64,000 nt of DNA, from positions 806,001 to 870,000 of the forward strand of contig CP179198.1 in the NCBI GenBank assembly GCA_051201585.1. The letters run 5' to 3'. A program made the position numbers and the translations under genes. The stretch comes from UBA868 sp016776875. GTDB taxonomy: Bacteria > Pseudomonadota > Gammaproteobacteria > Arenicellales > UBA868. The first letter of the stretch is position 1; every line of letters begins with the position of its first letter. Below the pieces are notes generated by a model. It made no database searches. It saw only the letters and a list, made by a program, of their open reading frames with translations, and was not told the origin of the DNA. Positions 18,146 to 27,051 of the stretch are shown here, one piece after another.

Positions 18146-19334
18146 GAGAAGAATTCCCTAAAAAATTGGTGATCGCGTCAACGGCGAGCATATCGTCATG
18201 TTTGCGATCATTCGATACAAACTCCGGCCACGTTGATAAACGAGCGATAACCAGATCATGATCCAGATCCACATAGATCAGCTGCCCGAACACGCCGCGC
18301 GCCATCATAATCTGGCGGCCGACATCCCGAATCCAGAATTGGTTACGGTAACCGCCGCGATCTTTTCCAATGTTTTTATCGGATTCAAATAATTGTTCGT
18401 TTGCATTGAGGGTGTCCGAGATCCATTGTGCCGGTACGATTTGACGACCGTTCGCGAAGCCATTTTGGCAGAGCATCTGACCAAATCTTGAATAATCACG
18501 AAGGGTGGCATTAAATCCCCCGTCTGCAAGCGGGTAGCCACCGGCATCAACGGTAAAACATGCGCTTTCTTCGACACCGAGCGGCTGCCAGAGCTCCTCG
18601 CTGATGAGATCTGCAAGTCGTGTTTGGGTGACCCGTTCCATGCAATGCGCAATGACATCCGTCTCGATTGAGCGGTACTCAAACTTTTCGCCATGGGGTC
18701 GAACAACCTCTTTCAGGCTCTGGATTTGATCCCACATGCAAGTAAAGTGAGGACTACTGCCAGAGGGCAGTTTCCATCCTGACGCGATGTCAGTCGCAGC
18801 GATAGAGGCATTATCGGAATCAGTTGCCTCATAATCTTCGACATAGCGTACACCCGAAGTCATATCGAGCGCGTGTCGAAGCAACGCATCTTTCCAGCCT
18901 GTTTCTGATAATTCAGGCAAGTAAGAAATAATCGGCGCATCGGGATCAAGCATTTTACGCTCGACCAGAATGCCAGCGACGGATGACGTGATGGACTTTG
19001 CCATTGATTGCGAAAGATGAAGTGTGCGTGGATTCATCTCATTAAAGTAGCGCTCATAGCAAAGATGACCGCGGTGGATAACCGTGATGCCATCCGCAAA
19101 GTTATCGGTCAGCCAATCCAGAATTGTCGTTTCAACACCTAAACGATTGGTGAAGCTCAAAGGATCAAGATCAATTTCTTTTTCGTCCAATTCCCAGATT
19201 GCCCCTGATCCGCGCCAGACCTCCACGGTGGGCAGGATTTCCCTGATATGTTGAAAAGACCATTGGTTCCACGGCGCGCGATCCCATAAGTTGCGCGGGA
19301 CGCGCTCGTTTTTTGCTAGCGGTAATTTTTTCAT
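18138..19334 (-). CDS. Second serine hydrolase, beta-lactamase fold
   Basis: About 398 residues from ATG 19334. The longer frame reaching 19565 runs back through the potD end and is not needed. Motifs are SMAK (SQSMAKSITSSVAG), YRS (FEYRSIETDVIAHCMERV) and the conserved GGFNATLRDYSRFGQML. It belongs to the same NylB/EstB-like family as the 15549 gene and looks like a diverged paralogue. Its 3' end overlaps the amidase start by the same ATGACTGA junction that joins amidase and hydrolase 1, so the three form a coupled set. A strong terminator separates it from potD, so it needs readthrough or its own promoter. Confidence 0.82.
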   Translation of the reverse strand: MKKLPLAKNERVPRNLWDRAPWNQWSFQHIREILPTVEVWRGSGAIWELDEKEIDLDPLSFTNRLGVETTILDWLTDNFADGITVIHRGHLCYERYFNEMNPRTLHLSQSMAKSITSSVAGILVERKMLDPDAPIISYLPELSETGWKDALLRHALDMTSGVRYVEDYEATDSDNASIAATDIASGWKLPSGSSPHFTCMWDQIQSLKEVVRPHGEKFEYRSIETDVIAHCMERVTQTRLADLISEELWQPLGVEESACFTVDAGGYPLADGGFNATLRDYSRFGQMLCQNGFANGRQIVPAQWISDTLNANEQLFESDKNIGKDRGGYRNQFWIRDVGRQIMMARGVFGQLIYVDLDHDLVIARLSTWPEFVSNDRKHDDMLAVDAITNFLGNSSHD

Positions 19335-19349
19335 TTCGTCGGATACCAG

Positions 19350-19375
19350 AAAAAAGGGCCGCCAGATGGCGGCCC
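19350..19375 (-). terminator. Rho-independent terminator after potD-like gene
   Basis: Read on the minus strand this is an 8-bp perfect GC stem, GGGCCGCC and GGCGGCCC, with loop ATCT, followed by six T. It lies 15 bases after the potD-like stop codon and before the second serine hydrolase. Confidence 0.85.
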
Positions 19376-19389
19376 TAAAAGCGCAGTTT

Positions 19390-20421
19390 TTATTTCTGCA
19401 GTTCAGTCCAGATTGCGGTGTACATTTTCTGCACCTCCGGAGAGCAGGTGGGATAAAACTTGCCCGCACCAATGAACTCTTCGGGAACAACAACTTCGGG
19501 CGCAGTTGCCATATCTTCTGGCATGAAGGCTTCTGACCCAACAATGCTGTTTGCATAGCGGGCAAATTCAGACATCAAGCCGGCATTTTCCGGCGCCATG
19601 ATGAAGTTCATGAATGTTTTAGCTTCTTCAACATTTTTGGCGTCTTTTAATAATACGACCGCGTCAGCCCACAAGGAATAGCCTTCCACAGGGTATCCGT
19701 ATCGAACGTCAGGGTTTTTAAGACGTGCTCGAAAAGCAGCACCATTCCAATATAGGGAGGCCGCAAGATCTCGTCCTGCGAATTTCTCGATTACGCCGTA
19801 ATCCATTGATTTCCACTTGGGCTTTGCTTCGACAAGTTTATCCCGAACCTTTCTTAGCAGTTCTTTGTCTCCCGAACACGCCTCACCCCCCAGATAGAGA
19901 AGGGCTGAACTGATGACATCGTTCATCTCAGGCGCCACATTAATTTTGCCAATCAACTCCTCGGGCGGATCCAGAATGATTCCGAATGTGTTGATGTCAC
20001 CGTTATAGACCGATGTATCAACCATCACGCCAACGCTTCCCCACTGCCACGGCGCACTATATTGTCGACCCGGATCCCAATCAGGATTGCGCCACTCTTT
20101 AGCAACGTTTTTAAAGTTCGGCATCTGATCGACCCGCGGGTTTGCGATCAGACCTTCGGATACCCAGATGGGTAGATGACTATGTGATGGCACAGCAAGA
20201 TCAAATCCATGACCACCAGCCCGTACTTTGGCCAGTGCTGTCTCGTTGGAATCATAGTCAGTGATTGTTACTTTGATGCCTGTCTCAGCTTCGAATTTTT
20301 CAATCAGTTTGGGGCTCGTGTAGTTACCCCAGTTGTATAAATTTAACTCACCCGCCGCAAGCGCCAGACTACTGGCTGTTAGTGCGACTCCCGCAAGTAA
20401 CGTTTGATACGCAAGCTTCAT
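19390..20421 (-). CDS. potD: Polyamine-type ABC transporter, periplasmic binding protein
   Basis: The 343-residue protein has a clear signal peptide (MKLAYQTLLAGVALTASSLALAAG). It is followed by the PotD/PotF hallmark LNLYNWGNYTSPKLIEKFEAETGIKVT and the motif DLAVPSHSHLPIW, where PotD/F proteins place polyamine contacts. The start has an excellent ribosome site, AAGGAGGAG, before ATG. It is the last gene of potA-potB-potC-potD and is followed by a strong terminator. The ligand could be putrescine, spermidine or another cationic amine. The amidase and amide-type hydrolases downstream suggest an amino-amide derived compound, which is inference. Confidence 0.88.
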   Translation of the reverse strand: MKLAYQTLLAGVALTASSLALAAGELNLYNWGNYTSPKLIEKFEAETGIKVTITDYDSNETALAKVRAGGHGFDLAVPSHSHLPIWVSEGLIANPRVDQMPNFKNVAKEWRNPDWDPGRQYSAPWQWGSVGVMVDTSVYNGDINTFGIILDPPEELIGKINVAPEMNDVISSALLYLGGEACSGDKELLRKVRDKLVEAKPKWKSMDYGVIEKFAGRDLAASLYWNGAAFRARLKNPDVRYGYPVEGYSLWADAVVLLKDAKNVEEAKTFMNFIMAPENAGLMSEFARYANSIVGSEAFMPEDMATAPEVVVPEEFIGAGKFYPTCSPEVQKMYTAIWTELQK

Positions 20422-20441
20422 ACTTCTCCTCCTTGGTTATA

Positions 20442-21254
20442 TTAGGCCGTTTTTTTACGGCTTAAGAAAAAAATCAGGGTCACCATGAGTACCGATATCC
20501 CGAGCAATACGGTCGAGATCGCATTGATCTCCGGTGTGATACTTCTTCTCAACTGACCCAGCATATAAGTTGGCAGTGTATCCTGACCCGCTGATTTTAC
20601 AAATTCTGTGATCACCACATCATCGAGTGAAATCACAAATGCAAGCATAGCACCCGCGAATATTCCCGGGAGCATGAGCGGTAGAGTAATCCGTTTAAAT
20701 GCTTGCCATGGTGTTGCGTAGAGGTCGGCCGCTGCCGTCTCAAGCACCCGATCCATTCCTTCCAGTCTCGCCCGGATCGGTAAATATGCAAATGGAATAC
20801 AAAAAGCACTGTGCGCAATAACCAAATACGCGTAGCCGTGATAGTTTGTTGCCTGCTTTATAAGCGCAAACAGAATGAGCAACGCAACGGCCGTTACAAT
20901 TTCGGGCACAACAAGGGGTTGATTGACCATTGCGTAGATGATGGTCTGGCCTCGATAAGGGCGTGTACGGGTAGTCGCGAGCGCCACCATGGTGGCGAGC
21001 ACTGTGGCGATGATAGAAGCAATCGTGGCAACAACAATAGAACGGATAGCGGCGCTTTGTACCAGCTGATTCTCCCAGGCGGCCTGATACCATCTTAAAG
21101 AGAAACCTTCCCAAAGCGCGATGTTATTTCCTTCGTTGAAAGAATAGACGACCAAGGGTGCAAGCGGCATATAAAGTGCGAAGAAGCAGGCCAGCGCGAG
21201 TAGTGTGAAACCCGGCATTCGCTTGATGACGAACGAACGACGATTAAGAGCCAT
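20442..21254 (-). CDS. potC: Polyamine-type ABC transporter permease (PotC-like)
   Basis: About 270 residues from ATG 21254 (MALNRRSFVIKRMPGF), with around six membrane segments. The inner-membrane coupling motif EAAADLYATPWQAFKRITLPLMLPGIFAG is the PotC-type EAA loop. The frame extends to 21287, but the ATG at 21254 has GGAG upstream and overlaps the potB end by 11 bases, as expected of a coupled operon. It pairs with PotB to form the transmembrane channel. Confidence 0.88.
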   Translation of the reverse strand: MALNRRSFVIKRMPGFTLLALACFFALYMPLAPLVVYSFNEGNNIALWEGFSLRWYQAAWENQLVQSAAIRSIVVATIASIIATVLATMVALATTRTRPYRGQTIIYAMVNQPLVVPEIVTAVALLILFALIKQATNYHGYAYLVIAHSAFCIPFAYLPIRARLEGMDRVLETAAADLYATPWQAFKRITLPLMLPGIFAGAMLAFVISLDDVVITEFVKSAGQDTLPTYMLGQLRRSITPEINAISTVLLGISVLMVTLIFFLSRKKTA

Positions 21255-22179
21255 GGGCCGCTCCTTGTTTTTGAGCCGAACGCACATACACGATCAGGGC
21301 AATCATTACGATCGCAAGCAAGGTTAATGAAAGCGCGGCACCGAGCGGCCAGTTTCGTCCTTGACCAAACTGGAGTTCAATTAAGTTGCCAAGCATCAGA
21401 TTCTTCCCGCCGCCAAGCACTCGAGGGGTTACATAGGCGCCGAGCGATGGGATAAACACCAAGATGGATCCTGCAATAACGCCGGGCTTTACAAGCGGCA
21501 GAATAACGCGTTTCATGACTTTCCATCGAGAAGCGTAGAGGTCATAAGCGGCTTCGACCAGTTTGAAGTCAAATCGCTCCATTGATGCGTAGATCGGCAG
21601 AATCATCAGCGGGATATAGACATAGGTCATGCCCAACAAAATCGCAATATCGGTGTAAAGCATATCCAAAGGTTGATCTATCGCTCCAATCATAAGCAAA
21701 AAGGTGTTCACGACCCCCTGATTGCGAATAATTTCGAGGATTGCAAATGTGCGGATCAGAAGATTCGTCCAGAACGGAATTGTGACCAGAAACAGCCAAA
21801 TGTTTCGCGTCTCGGGAGGTCGGGTCGCGATAAAGTAAGCCGTCGGGAAACCCAGAACGAATGCCGTGAGTGTGGTCAAAAAAGATAATCGAACCGACCG
21901 CCAGAGAATTGATAAATGCGCATCTGCGATCGAGACCGTGTCATCAAATATGTCCCGATAGAAAGCAACCTGAAACCACGCTTTGGTTGACCATTCCCAC
22001 TTAACGCCACCGTAGTCTCCTGAGGTCAGGAATGAAAATACAACCATGATCAGAAGGGGTCCTGAAGCGGCGCAGATCAAAACAATCAAGGCGGGAGTTG
22101 AAAGCAGGAGGTTACGCTTGACCTCCTTGCGTTGTGCTTGTGCTTCAAGACTCTCTTGTTGTGTTCGCGTCTTACTCAC
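21244..22179 (-). CDS. potB: Polyamine-type ABC transporter permease (PotB-like)
   Basis: The 311-residue permease has an N-terminal cytoplasmic stretch (MSKTRTQQESLEAQAQRKEV) and six or so hydrophobic segments. The segment FPTAYFIATRPPETRNIWLFLVTIPFWTNLLIRTF is typical of PotB/PotH. The coupling loop is EAAYDLYASRWKVMKRVILPLVKPGVIAG. It starts four bases after the potA-like stop and overlaps potC. Confidence 0.88.
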   Translation of the reverse strand: MSKTRTQQESLEAQAQRKEVKRNLLLSTPALIVLICAASGPLLIMVVFSFLTSGDYGGVKWEWSTKAWFQVAFYRDIFDDTVSIADAHLSILWRSVRLSFLTTLTAFVLGFPTAYFIATRPPETRNIWLFLVTIPFWTNLLIRTFAILEIIRNQGVVNTFLLMIGAIDQPLDMLYTDIAILLGMTYVYIPLMILPIYASMERFDFKLVEAAYDLYASRWKVMKRVILPLVKPGVIAGSILVFIPSLGAYVTPRVLGGGKNLMLGNLIELQFGQGRNWPLGAALSLTLLAIVMIALIVYVRSAQKQGAAHGS

Positions 22180-22182
22180 CGC

Positions 22183-23277
22183 CTAGTCTCGCAGAACCTG
22201 AATTACAGCGGAATCGATTGATATGGCAACCCTGTCGCCCTGAGTCAATGGTGGGACTTTACCCGATGTATTTTGAACTCGAATCACAAAGGGCGAATTG
22301 GTGCCAATGTCAATCTGGTAGTGAGTATCGGTTCCAATATAAATGGTCTCGGCGAGTTTGCCTTCGAATATAGGAGCATCCTCTGCGCCGCAGATCCGGG
22401 CTTGCTCCGGTCGAATGGCCAACGTGATTTCCCGGTTGGCTGATAAATCAGATGGCCTGGGAAGCTGGATTGATTTTTCGCCACCAATATCAAGATTCAT
22501 GTGGGTTGAATCTTTGTCGATTATTCTTGCTCGAATAAAATTAGTGTCGCCGATAAAGTCGGCAACAAATCGATCGTTGGGTCGGTTATAAATCTCATGA
22601 GGGTGATCCACCTGAAGAATTTTGCCGTTGTTCATTACCGCAACACGATCTGACATTGTCAGTGCTTCTTCCTGATCATGGGTCACAAACACAAACGTAA
22701 TGCCGGTTTCGTGTTGAAGCCGTTTAAGTTCGACCTGCATCTCCTTCCTGAGCTTAAGATCAAGTGCGGACAGGGGCTCATCAAGGAGGAGCACCTTGGG
22801 CCGGGGCGCGAGTGCGCGGGCGAGGGCAACTCGTTGTTGTTGGCCGCCTGAAATTTGATCGATATGTCGATCTCGCAGGGTCTCCATTCGAACAAGCCCC
22901 AGCATCTCGGATACCGTCGTTTCAACCTCTGTTTTCGAGCGTCCCTGCATCTCCAAGCCAAAGCCAATATTTTCGGCAACCGTCATATGGGGAAAAAGCG
23001 CGTAGTTCTGAAACACGGTGTTAACCGGCCGGTCGTAGGGCGCGAGTGAGCTGATTTCTGCGCCGTCTAGCTGGATTGATCCAAAAGTGGGGTGCTCGAA
23101 TCCCGCGATTAGCCGAAGAAGCGTGGTTTTACCGCAACCGGATGGACCCAGAAGTGTAAAAAACTCATTTTGAAAAATCGCCACGGAGACATCATCGAGC
23201 GCTTTGACCTCTTGAGCTGTGCCCCTCGCAAAGATTTTAGAGACGTTGGAAACGTCGATAGCTACGGTGCTTTCCAT
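22183..23277 (-). CDS. potA: Polyamine-type ABC transporter ATPase (PotA-like)
   Basis: About 364 residues. It shows Walker A GPSGCGKTT, Q-loop FQNYALFPHMT, signature SGGQQQRVALARAL, Walker B LLLDEPLSALD and the H-loop FVTHDQEEAL. A C-terminal TOBE-type regulatory domain covers about the last 120 residues. The start is ATG 23277 (MESTVAIDVSNVSKIF) with CTGGAG upstream. The longer frame to 23346 adds an unrelated leader. It powers import with PotB/C/D. It is the promoter-proximal gene of the operon and diverges from ssb across about 245 bases. Confidence 0.9.
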   Translation of the reverse strand: MESTVAIDVSNVSKIFARGTAQEVKALDDVSVAIFQNEFFTLLGPSGCGKTTLLRLIAGFEHPTFGSIQLDGAEISSLAPYDRPVNTVFQNYALFPHMTVAENIGFGLEMQGRSKTEVETTVSEMLGLVRMETLRDRHIDQISGGQQQRVALARALAPRPKVLLLDEPLSALDLKLRKEMQVELKRLQHETGITFVFVTHDQEEALTMSDRVAVMNNGKILQVDHPHEIYNRPNDRFVADFIGDTNFIRARIIDKDSTHMNLDIGGEKSIQLPRPSDLSANREITLAIRPEQARICGAEDAPIFEGKLAETIYIGTDTHYQIDIGTNSPFVIRVQNTSGKVPPLTQGDRVAISIDSAVIQVLRD

Positions 23278-23455
23278 GTTGAACTCCAGCAGATGCTCGT
23301 CAAATTTCGCGAGTGGGTGAAAAAAACAGGTAGCAGAAGGTCGCATATTTAATTAACAAAGTCTAGCCAAATGAGGCGAAGCATAAGCGTCTCTGATACA
23401 GACACATACTCAGAATCCGGATAAAAAGTTCTGGCCAGTTGTTAAGATTCGCTTG

Positions 23456-23481
23456 TTGAGCGTTATACTGTTTGAGCGTTA
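23456..23481 (+). repeat. Direct repeat in the ssb promoter region
   Basis: The decamer TTGAGCGTTA occurs twice, at 23456-23465 and 23472-23481, with TATACT (a possible -10 element) between them. It lies 40-70 bases upstream of ssb and could be a regulator site or a chance repeat. No LexA-type box is seen here. Confidence 0.4.
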
Positions 23482-23523
23482 AAAATTGATCTGATTGTAA
23501 ATTTAAAAAGGAAAAAATGACTG

Positions 23524-23958
23524 ATGGCTGGCGTAAATAAAGCAATTGTGGTTGGAAACTTAGGTAATGATCCGGAAATTCGCTATGCAGCAAATGGTAG
23601 CGCGATCGCGAGTATTTCGGTGGCAACCTCTGAGCGTTGGAAAGACAAAAACAGCGGTGAGCAACAGGAGCGAACCGAGTGGCACCGTATTAAGCTGTTC
23701 GGACGCCAGGCGGAACTTGCGGGCGAGTATCTTAAAAAAGGATCGCAGGTATATATTGAGGGACGAATTCAGACCTCTAAATACCAAGATAAAGATGGAA
23801 ATGATCGCTGGTCTACTGAGATTGTCGCTCGAGAGATGACGTTTTTAGGTGGCCGTGGCGGCGGTGGTGGAGGCGACTCCCAAAGTGCATCGTCGGCAAG
23901 TCCGCCGCAGCGTGATTCTGGCCCTAGTGGCGATTTTGACGATGATATTCCTTTTTAA
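23524..23958 (+). CDS. ssb: Single-stranded DNA-binding protein
   Basis: The 144-residue protein has an OB-fold domain (MAGVNKAIVVGNLGNDPEIRY; then ERTEWHRIKLFGRQAELAGEYLKKGSQVYIEG), a short Gly/Ser/Pro linker and the conserved acidic tip DFDDDIPF used to recruit repair and replication partners. The ATG at 23524 follows AAAAAGGAAAAA. Another ATG at 23517 is out of frame. It is a stand-alone gene with its own terminator. Confidence 0.96.
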   Translation: MAGVNKAIVVGNLGNDPEIRYAANGSAIASISVATSERWKDKNSGEQQERTEWHRIKLFGRQAELAGEYLKKGSQVYIEGRIQTSKYQDKDGNDRWSTEIVAREMTFLGGRGGGGGGDSQSASSASPPQRDSGPSGDFDDDIPF

Positions 23959-24030
23959 ATTTTTTCTGCACAGTTGTGGTTGGACGGGTTATGAATTGAG
24001 TCAGTATGATCTGCGCGCATCCTGAATAAA

Positions 24031-24056
24031 CGCCCGACAGTGTCGGGCGTTTTTTT
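24031..24056 (+). terminator. Rho-independent terminator after ssb
   Basis: An 8-bp stem (CGCCCGAC and GTCGGGCG) with a 3-base loop is followed by seven T. It lies about 75 bases after the ssb stop. The remaining 160 bases before the next gene hold no other structure I can support. Confidence 0.85.
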
Positions 24057-24215
24057 GTTTTCGATCCATAAAACTGTCATTTCACTCTAGTTTTGCCCTT
24101 CCTGACCGAAGTCATCATAATAGGGTGGACGCGACCGTGTTGCGTCATCGAGCTGGCCGAGCCTGATCCATCTGGCGTAGGGTAAAAAGAGCTGAGCCGA
24201 ATACAGGAAGAGGAT

Positions 24216-26174
24216 ATGGATGATTCTAGCGAATCAGAGGCGGGCACGTTTCCGCAACTTCTAAGAATTCGTAGAAAAAAAGACGGTGCAATGCCGGCCA
24301 TGCGCGAAAAAGCATTTGGCATATGGCAGACGTGGAGCCTTGATGAGTTTTGTGACGAGGCTTTCTTTCTTGCATCAGGCTTAATGCATCTCGGGATGTC
24401 CCGAGGGGACACGCTTGTAATCATTGGCGATAACCGCCCCCGCCTGTATGCCAGCATGCTAGCGGCCCAGTCAATTGGCGGAATCCCGGTACCTGCTTAT
24501 CAAGACTCAATTGCGAAAGAGATTGAGTATGTCGTTGATCATGCCGAGGCCCGTTTTATTGTGGCTGAAAACCAGGAGCAGGTCGATAAAGCGCTTGAGA
24601 TTCGTGAGCAGTGCCCGCGTGTTGAAAAAATTATCTATTGCGATCCAAAAGGTTTAAGAAAATACGATCCGAATGTGGTTATCGACATGCGGGATATCGT
24701 CGAACTGGGCCATGAGTTGCTTCAATCTGATCCGGATCGGGTCAATCTTGAGATCGATCAAGGACTGTCATCCGATGCGGCGGTCATTCTTTATACCTCC
24801 GGAACGACAGGTCGGCCAAAAGGGGTCGTGCTTTCGAATGACAACCTTCTGATTACGGCTCGCAATACAAGCGCGTTTGATAAAGTGACTGCAGAGGAGG
24901 AGGTACTTGCTTATCTACCGATGGCCTGGGTTGGAGACAACGCATTCTCATTTGCAATGGGCCTGGTGGTCGGGTTTTGCGTTAATTGCCCGGAAAATGC
25001 AAGCACGGTAGCGCAGGATCTTCGAGAGATTGGACCGACCTACTACTTCGCACCGCCTCGTGTTTTTGAGAATGTGCTCACTAGCGTCATGATCCGTATG
25101 AAAGACGCTGGTCGCTTTAAGCGGGCACTTTTTAATCACTTCATGAAAGTGGCAAAAAAAAGCGGCGCTCGATTACTGGATGGCCAAAAAGTTTCATTCA
25201 TAGATCGTTTGAATTACCAGATTGGCGAGTTACTGATTTATGGACCGATTAAAAATTCTCTGGGGCTTAGCCGTGTCCGTGTGGCGTACACGGCGGGTGA
25301 GGCAATTGGGCCAGAGATTTTTGATTTTTACCGTTCCCTCGGTGTCAACCTGAAGCAGCTTTACGGACAGACCGAAGCAACTGTATTTATTACGATGCAA
25401 CCTGATGGAGCGGTCAGGTCAGAGAGTGTCGGTACGCCACCGCCCGGCGTCGAAATCCGGATTGAGGACAGTGGCGAAGTGCTTTACCGAAGTCCCGGTG
25501 TATTCCAGAAATATTTTAAGAATCCTGAAGCCACTTCTGAGACCAAGACCAGCGATCGCTGGGTCCGAACCGGCGATGCAGGGTATTTTGATGATGAAGG
25601 GCATTTGCGAATAATCGATCGGGCAAAAGATGTCGGTAAACTGAATGACGACAGCATGTTCGCACCAAAGTTTTTAGAGAATAAGCTTAAGTTTTATCCA
25701 GAGATTCAAGAGGCGGTCACTTTTGGCGACGGGCGTGATTTTGTCACTGCGTTTATTAATATTGATCTTGATGCGGTCGCAAATTGGGCGGAACGTAATA
25801 ACGTTGCGTATGCAAGCTATCAGGAGCTCGCGGCTAATCCTAAGGTCTATGATCTGATTCAGGACTGCGTTGAGAAGGTTAATCGAAGTATTGCTGAAGA
25901 TGCCTACCTGGCGACTTCTCAGATTAGACGTTTTCTTGTTCTTCATAAAGAGCTTGATCCGGATGATGGCGAGTTAACGCGTACGAGAAAGGTCCGGCGG
26001 AGAATTATCAATGAGAGATATAGTGATCTCATTAAAGCGCTATTCGATGGCCGACAGCAGTGCTTTGTGAGCACCGACGTCATGTTTGAAGATGGCCGTC
26101 AGGGAAAGATCGAGGCGGATCTTGAGATACGTGATGTCGACGTTGTGTCTGTTGAGTCTCGAGCAGTCGCTTAA
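24216..26174 (+). CDS. AMP-forming acyl-CoA synthetase (long-chain/aromatic type)
   Basis: The 652-residue ANL-family ligase carries the P-loop ILYTSGTTGRPKGVVLSN near residue 190, the A5 motif YGQTEATVF and the A7 motif WVRTGDAGYFDDEGHLRIIDRAKDV. The C-terminal lysine lies in the region LTRTRKVRRRIINERY. It ligates a carboxylic acid to CoA through an acyl-adenylate. It heads a co-directional set with livG-livH-livM-binding protein-livF and a second ligase. That arrangement suggests it activates the imported acid. AGGAAGAGGAT precedes the ATG. Confidence 0.87.
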   Translation: MDDSSESEAGTFPQLLRIRRKKDGAMPAMREKAFGIWQTWSLDEFCDEAFFLASGLMHLGMSRGDTLVIIGDNRPRLYASMLAAQSIGGIPVPAYQDSIAKEIEYVVDHAEARFIVAENQEQVDKALEIREQCPRVEKIIYCDPKGLRKYDPNVVIDMRDIVELGHELLQSDPDRVNLEIDQGLSSDAAVILYTSGTTGRPKGVVLSNDNLLITARNTSAFDKVTAEEEVLAYLPMAWVGDNAFSFAMGLVVGFCVNCPENASTVAQDLREIGPTYYFAPPRVFENVLTSVMIRMKDAGRFKRALFNHFMKVAKKSGARLLDGQKVSFIDRLNYQIGELLIYGPIKNSLGLSRVRVAYTAGEAIGPEIFDFYRSLGVNLKQLYGQTEATVFITMQPDGAVRSESVGTPPPGVEIRIEDSGEVLYRSPGVFQKYFKNPEATSETKTSDRWVRTGDAGYFDDEGHLRIIDRAKDVGKLNDDSMFAPKFLENKLKFYPEIQEAVTFGDGRDFVTAFINIDLDAVANWAERNNVAYASYQELAANPKVYDLIQDCVEKVNRSIAEDAYLATSQIRRFLVLHKELDPDDGELTRTRKVRRRIINERYSDLIKALFDGRQQCFVSTDVMFEDGRQGKIEADLEIRDVDVVSVESRAVA

Positions 26175-26209
26175 GTAACATGCAAAACCTTTTAGACCGA
26201 TAACGGCAA

Positions 26210-26998
26210 ATGACAGCGCATTCAAAAAATGAAACACTGCTGGAAGTGGAATCAATTTTCCTTTCGTTTGGCGGTGTTCACGCGCTGTCGGACGTGAGTT
26301 TTGATATTCGCAAAGGAGAAGTGCGCTCGATTATTGGGCCCAATGGCGCGGGTAAGAGCTCAATGCTCAATGTCATCAACGGTTTTTACCACCCGCAGAA
26401 GGGCATCATCACTTACCAGGGAAAAAAGCGAGCGCAAATGAAACCGCATGAAGCGGCTTCGGGCGGTATTGCCCGAACCTTCCAGAATATCGCGCTTTTT
26501 CGCGGAATGAGCACGCTCGACAACATCATGACGGGCCGAAATACCAAGATGAACAAAGGCCTATTTTGGCAGGCGCTTCATTTTGGTCCTGCCAAACGTG
26601 AGGAAATCGAAAATCGGGAGTTTGTTGAGCACGTGATTGATTTTCTCGAGATTCAGACGATACGAAAGACGCCGGTCGGCCGACTGCCTTACGGTTTGCA
26701 AAAGCGAGTTGAACTGGGTCGGGCGCTCGCCGCTGAGCCCACTTTGTTGCTGTTGGATGAGCCGATGGCGGGTATGAATCTCGAGGAGAAAGAGGATATG
26801 AGTCGATTCATTCTCGAAACCAACGAAGAGTTCGGGACCACGATCGCGCTCATCGAGCATGATATGGGCGTCGTGATGGATATATCAGACCGGGTAGTGG
26901 TGCTGGACTATGGGCGGAAAATTGCAGAGGGTACTCCGGAAGAAGTGCGGGCGAACCAAAACGTGATTGATGCGTACCTTGGGGTCAGCCATGATTAA
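26210..26998 (+). CDS. livG: Branched-chain-type ABC transporter ATPase LivG
   Basis: The 262-residue ATPase carries Walker A GPNGAGKSS, Q-loop RTFQNIALFRGM, a LivG-specific region around TGRNTKMN, signature PYGLQKRVELGRALA and Walker B LLLLDEPMAGM. It ends with the typical LivG tail VIDAYLGVSHD. It is one of two ATPases of the HAAT-family importer encoded here. Confidence 0.9.
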   Translation: MTAHSKNETLLEVESIFLSFGGVHALSDVSFDIRKGEVRSIIGPNGAGKSSMLNVINGFYHPQKGIITYQGKKRAQMKPHEAASGGIARTFQNIALFRGMSTLDNIMTGRNTKMNKGLFWQALHFGPAKREEIENREFVEHVIDFLEIQTIRKTPVGRLPYGLQKRVELGRALAAEPTLLLLDEPMAGMNLEEKEDMSRFILETNEEFGTTIALIEHDMGVVMDISDRVVVLDYGRKIAEGTPEEVRANQNVIDAYLGVSHD

Positions 26999-27051
26999 CA
27001 TGACAGATGTGGGGCAAGAGACTTTCTTTTTTTGTTTTTTAGGAGAGACAG

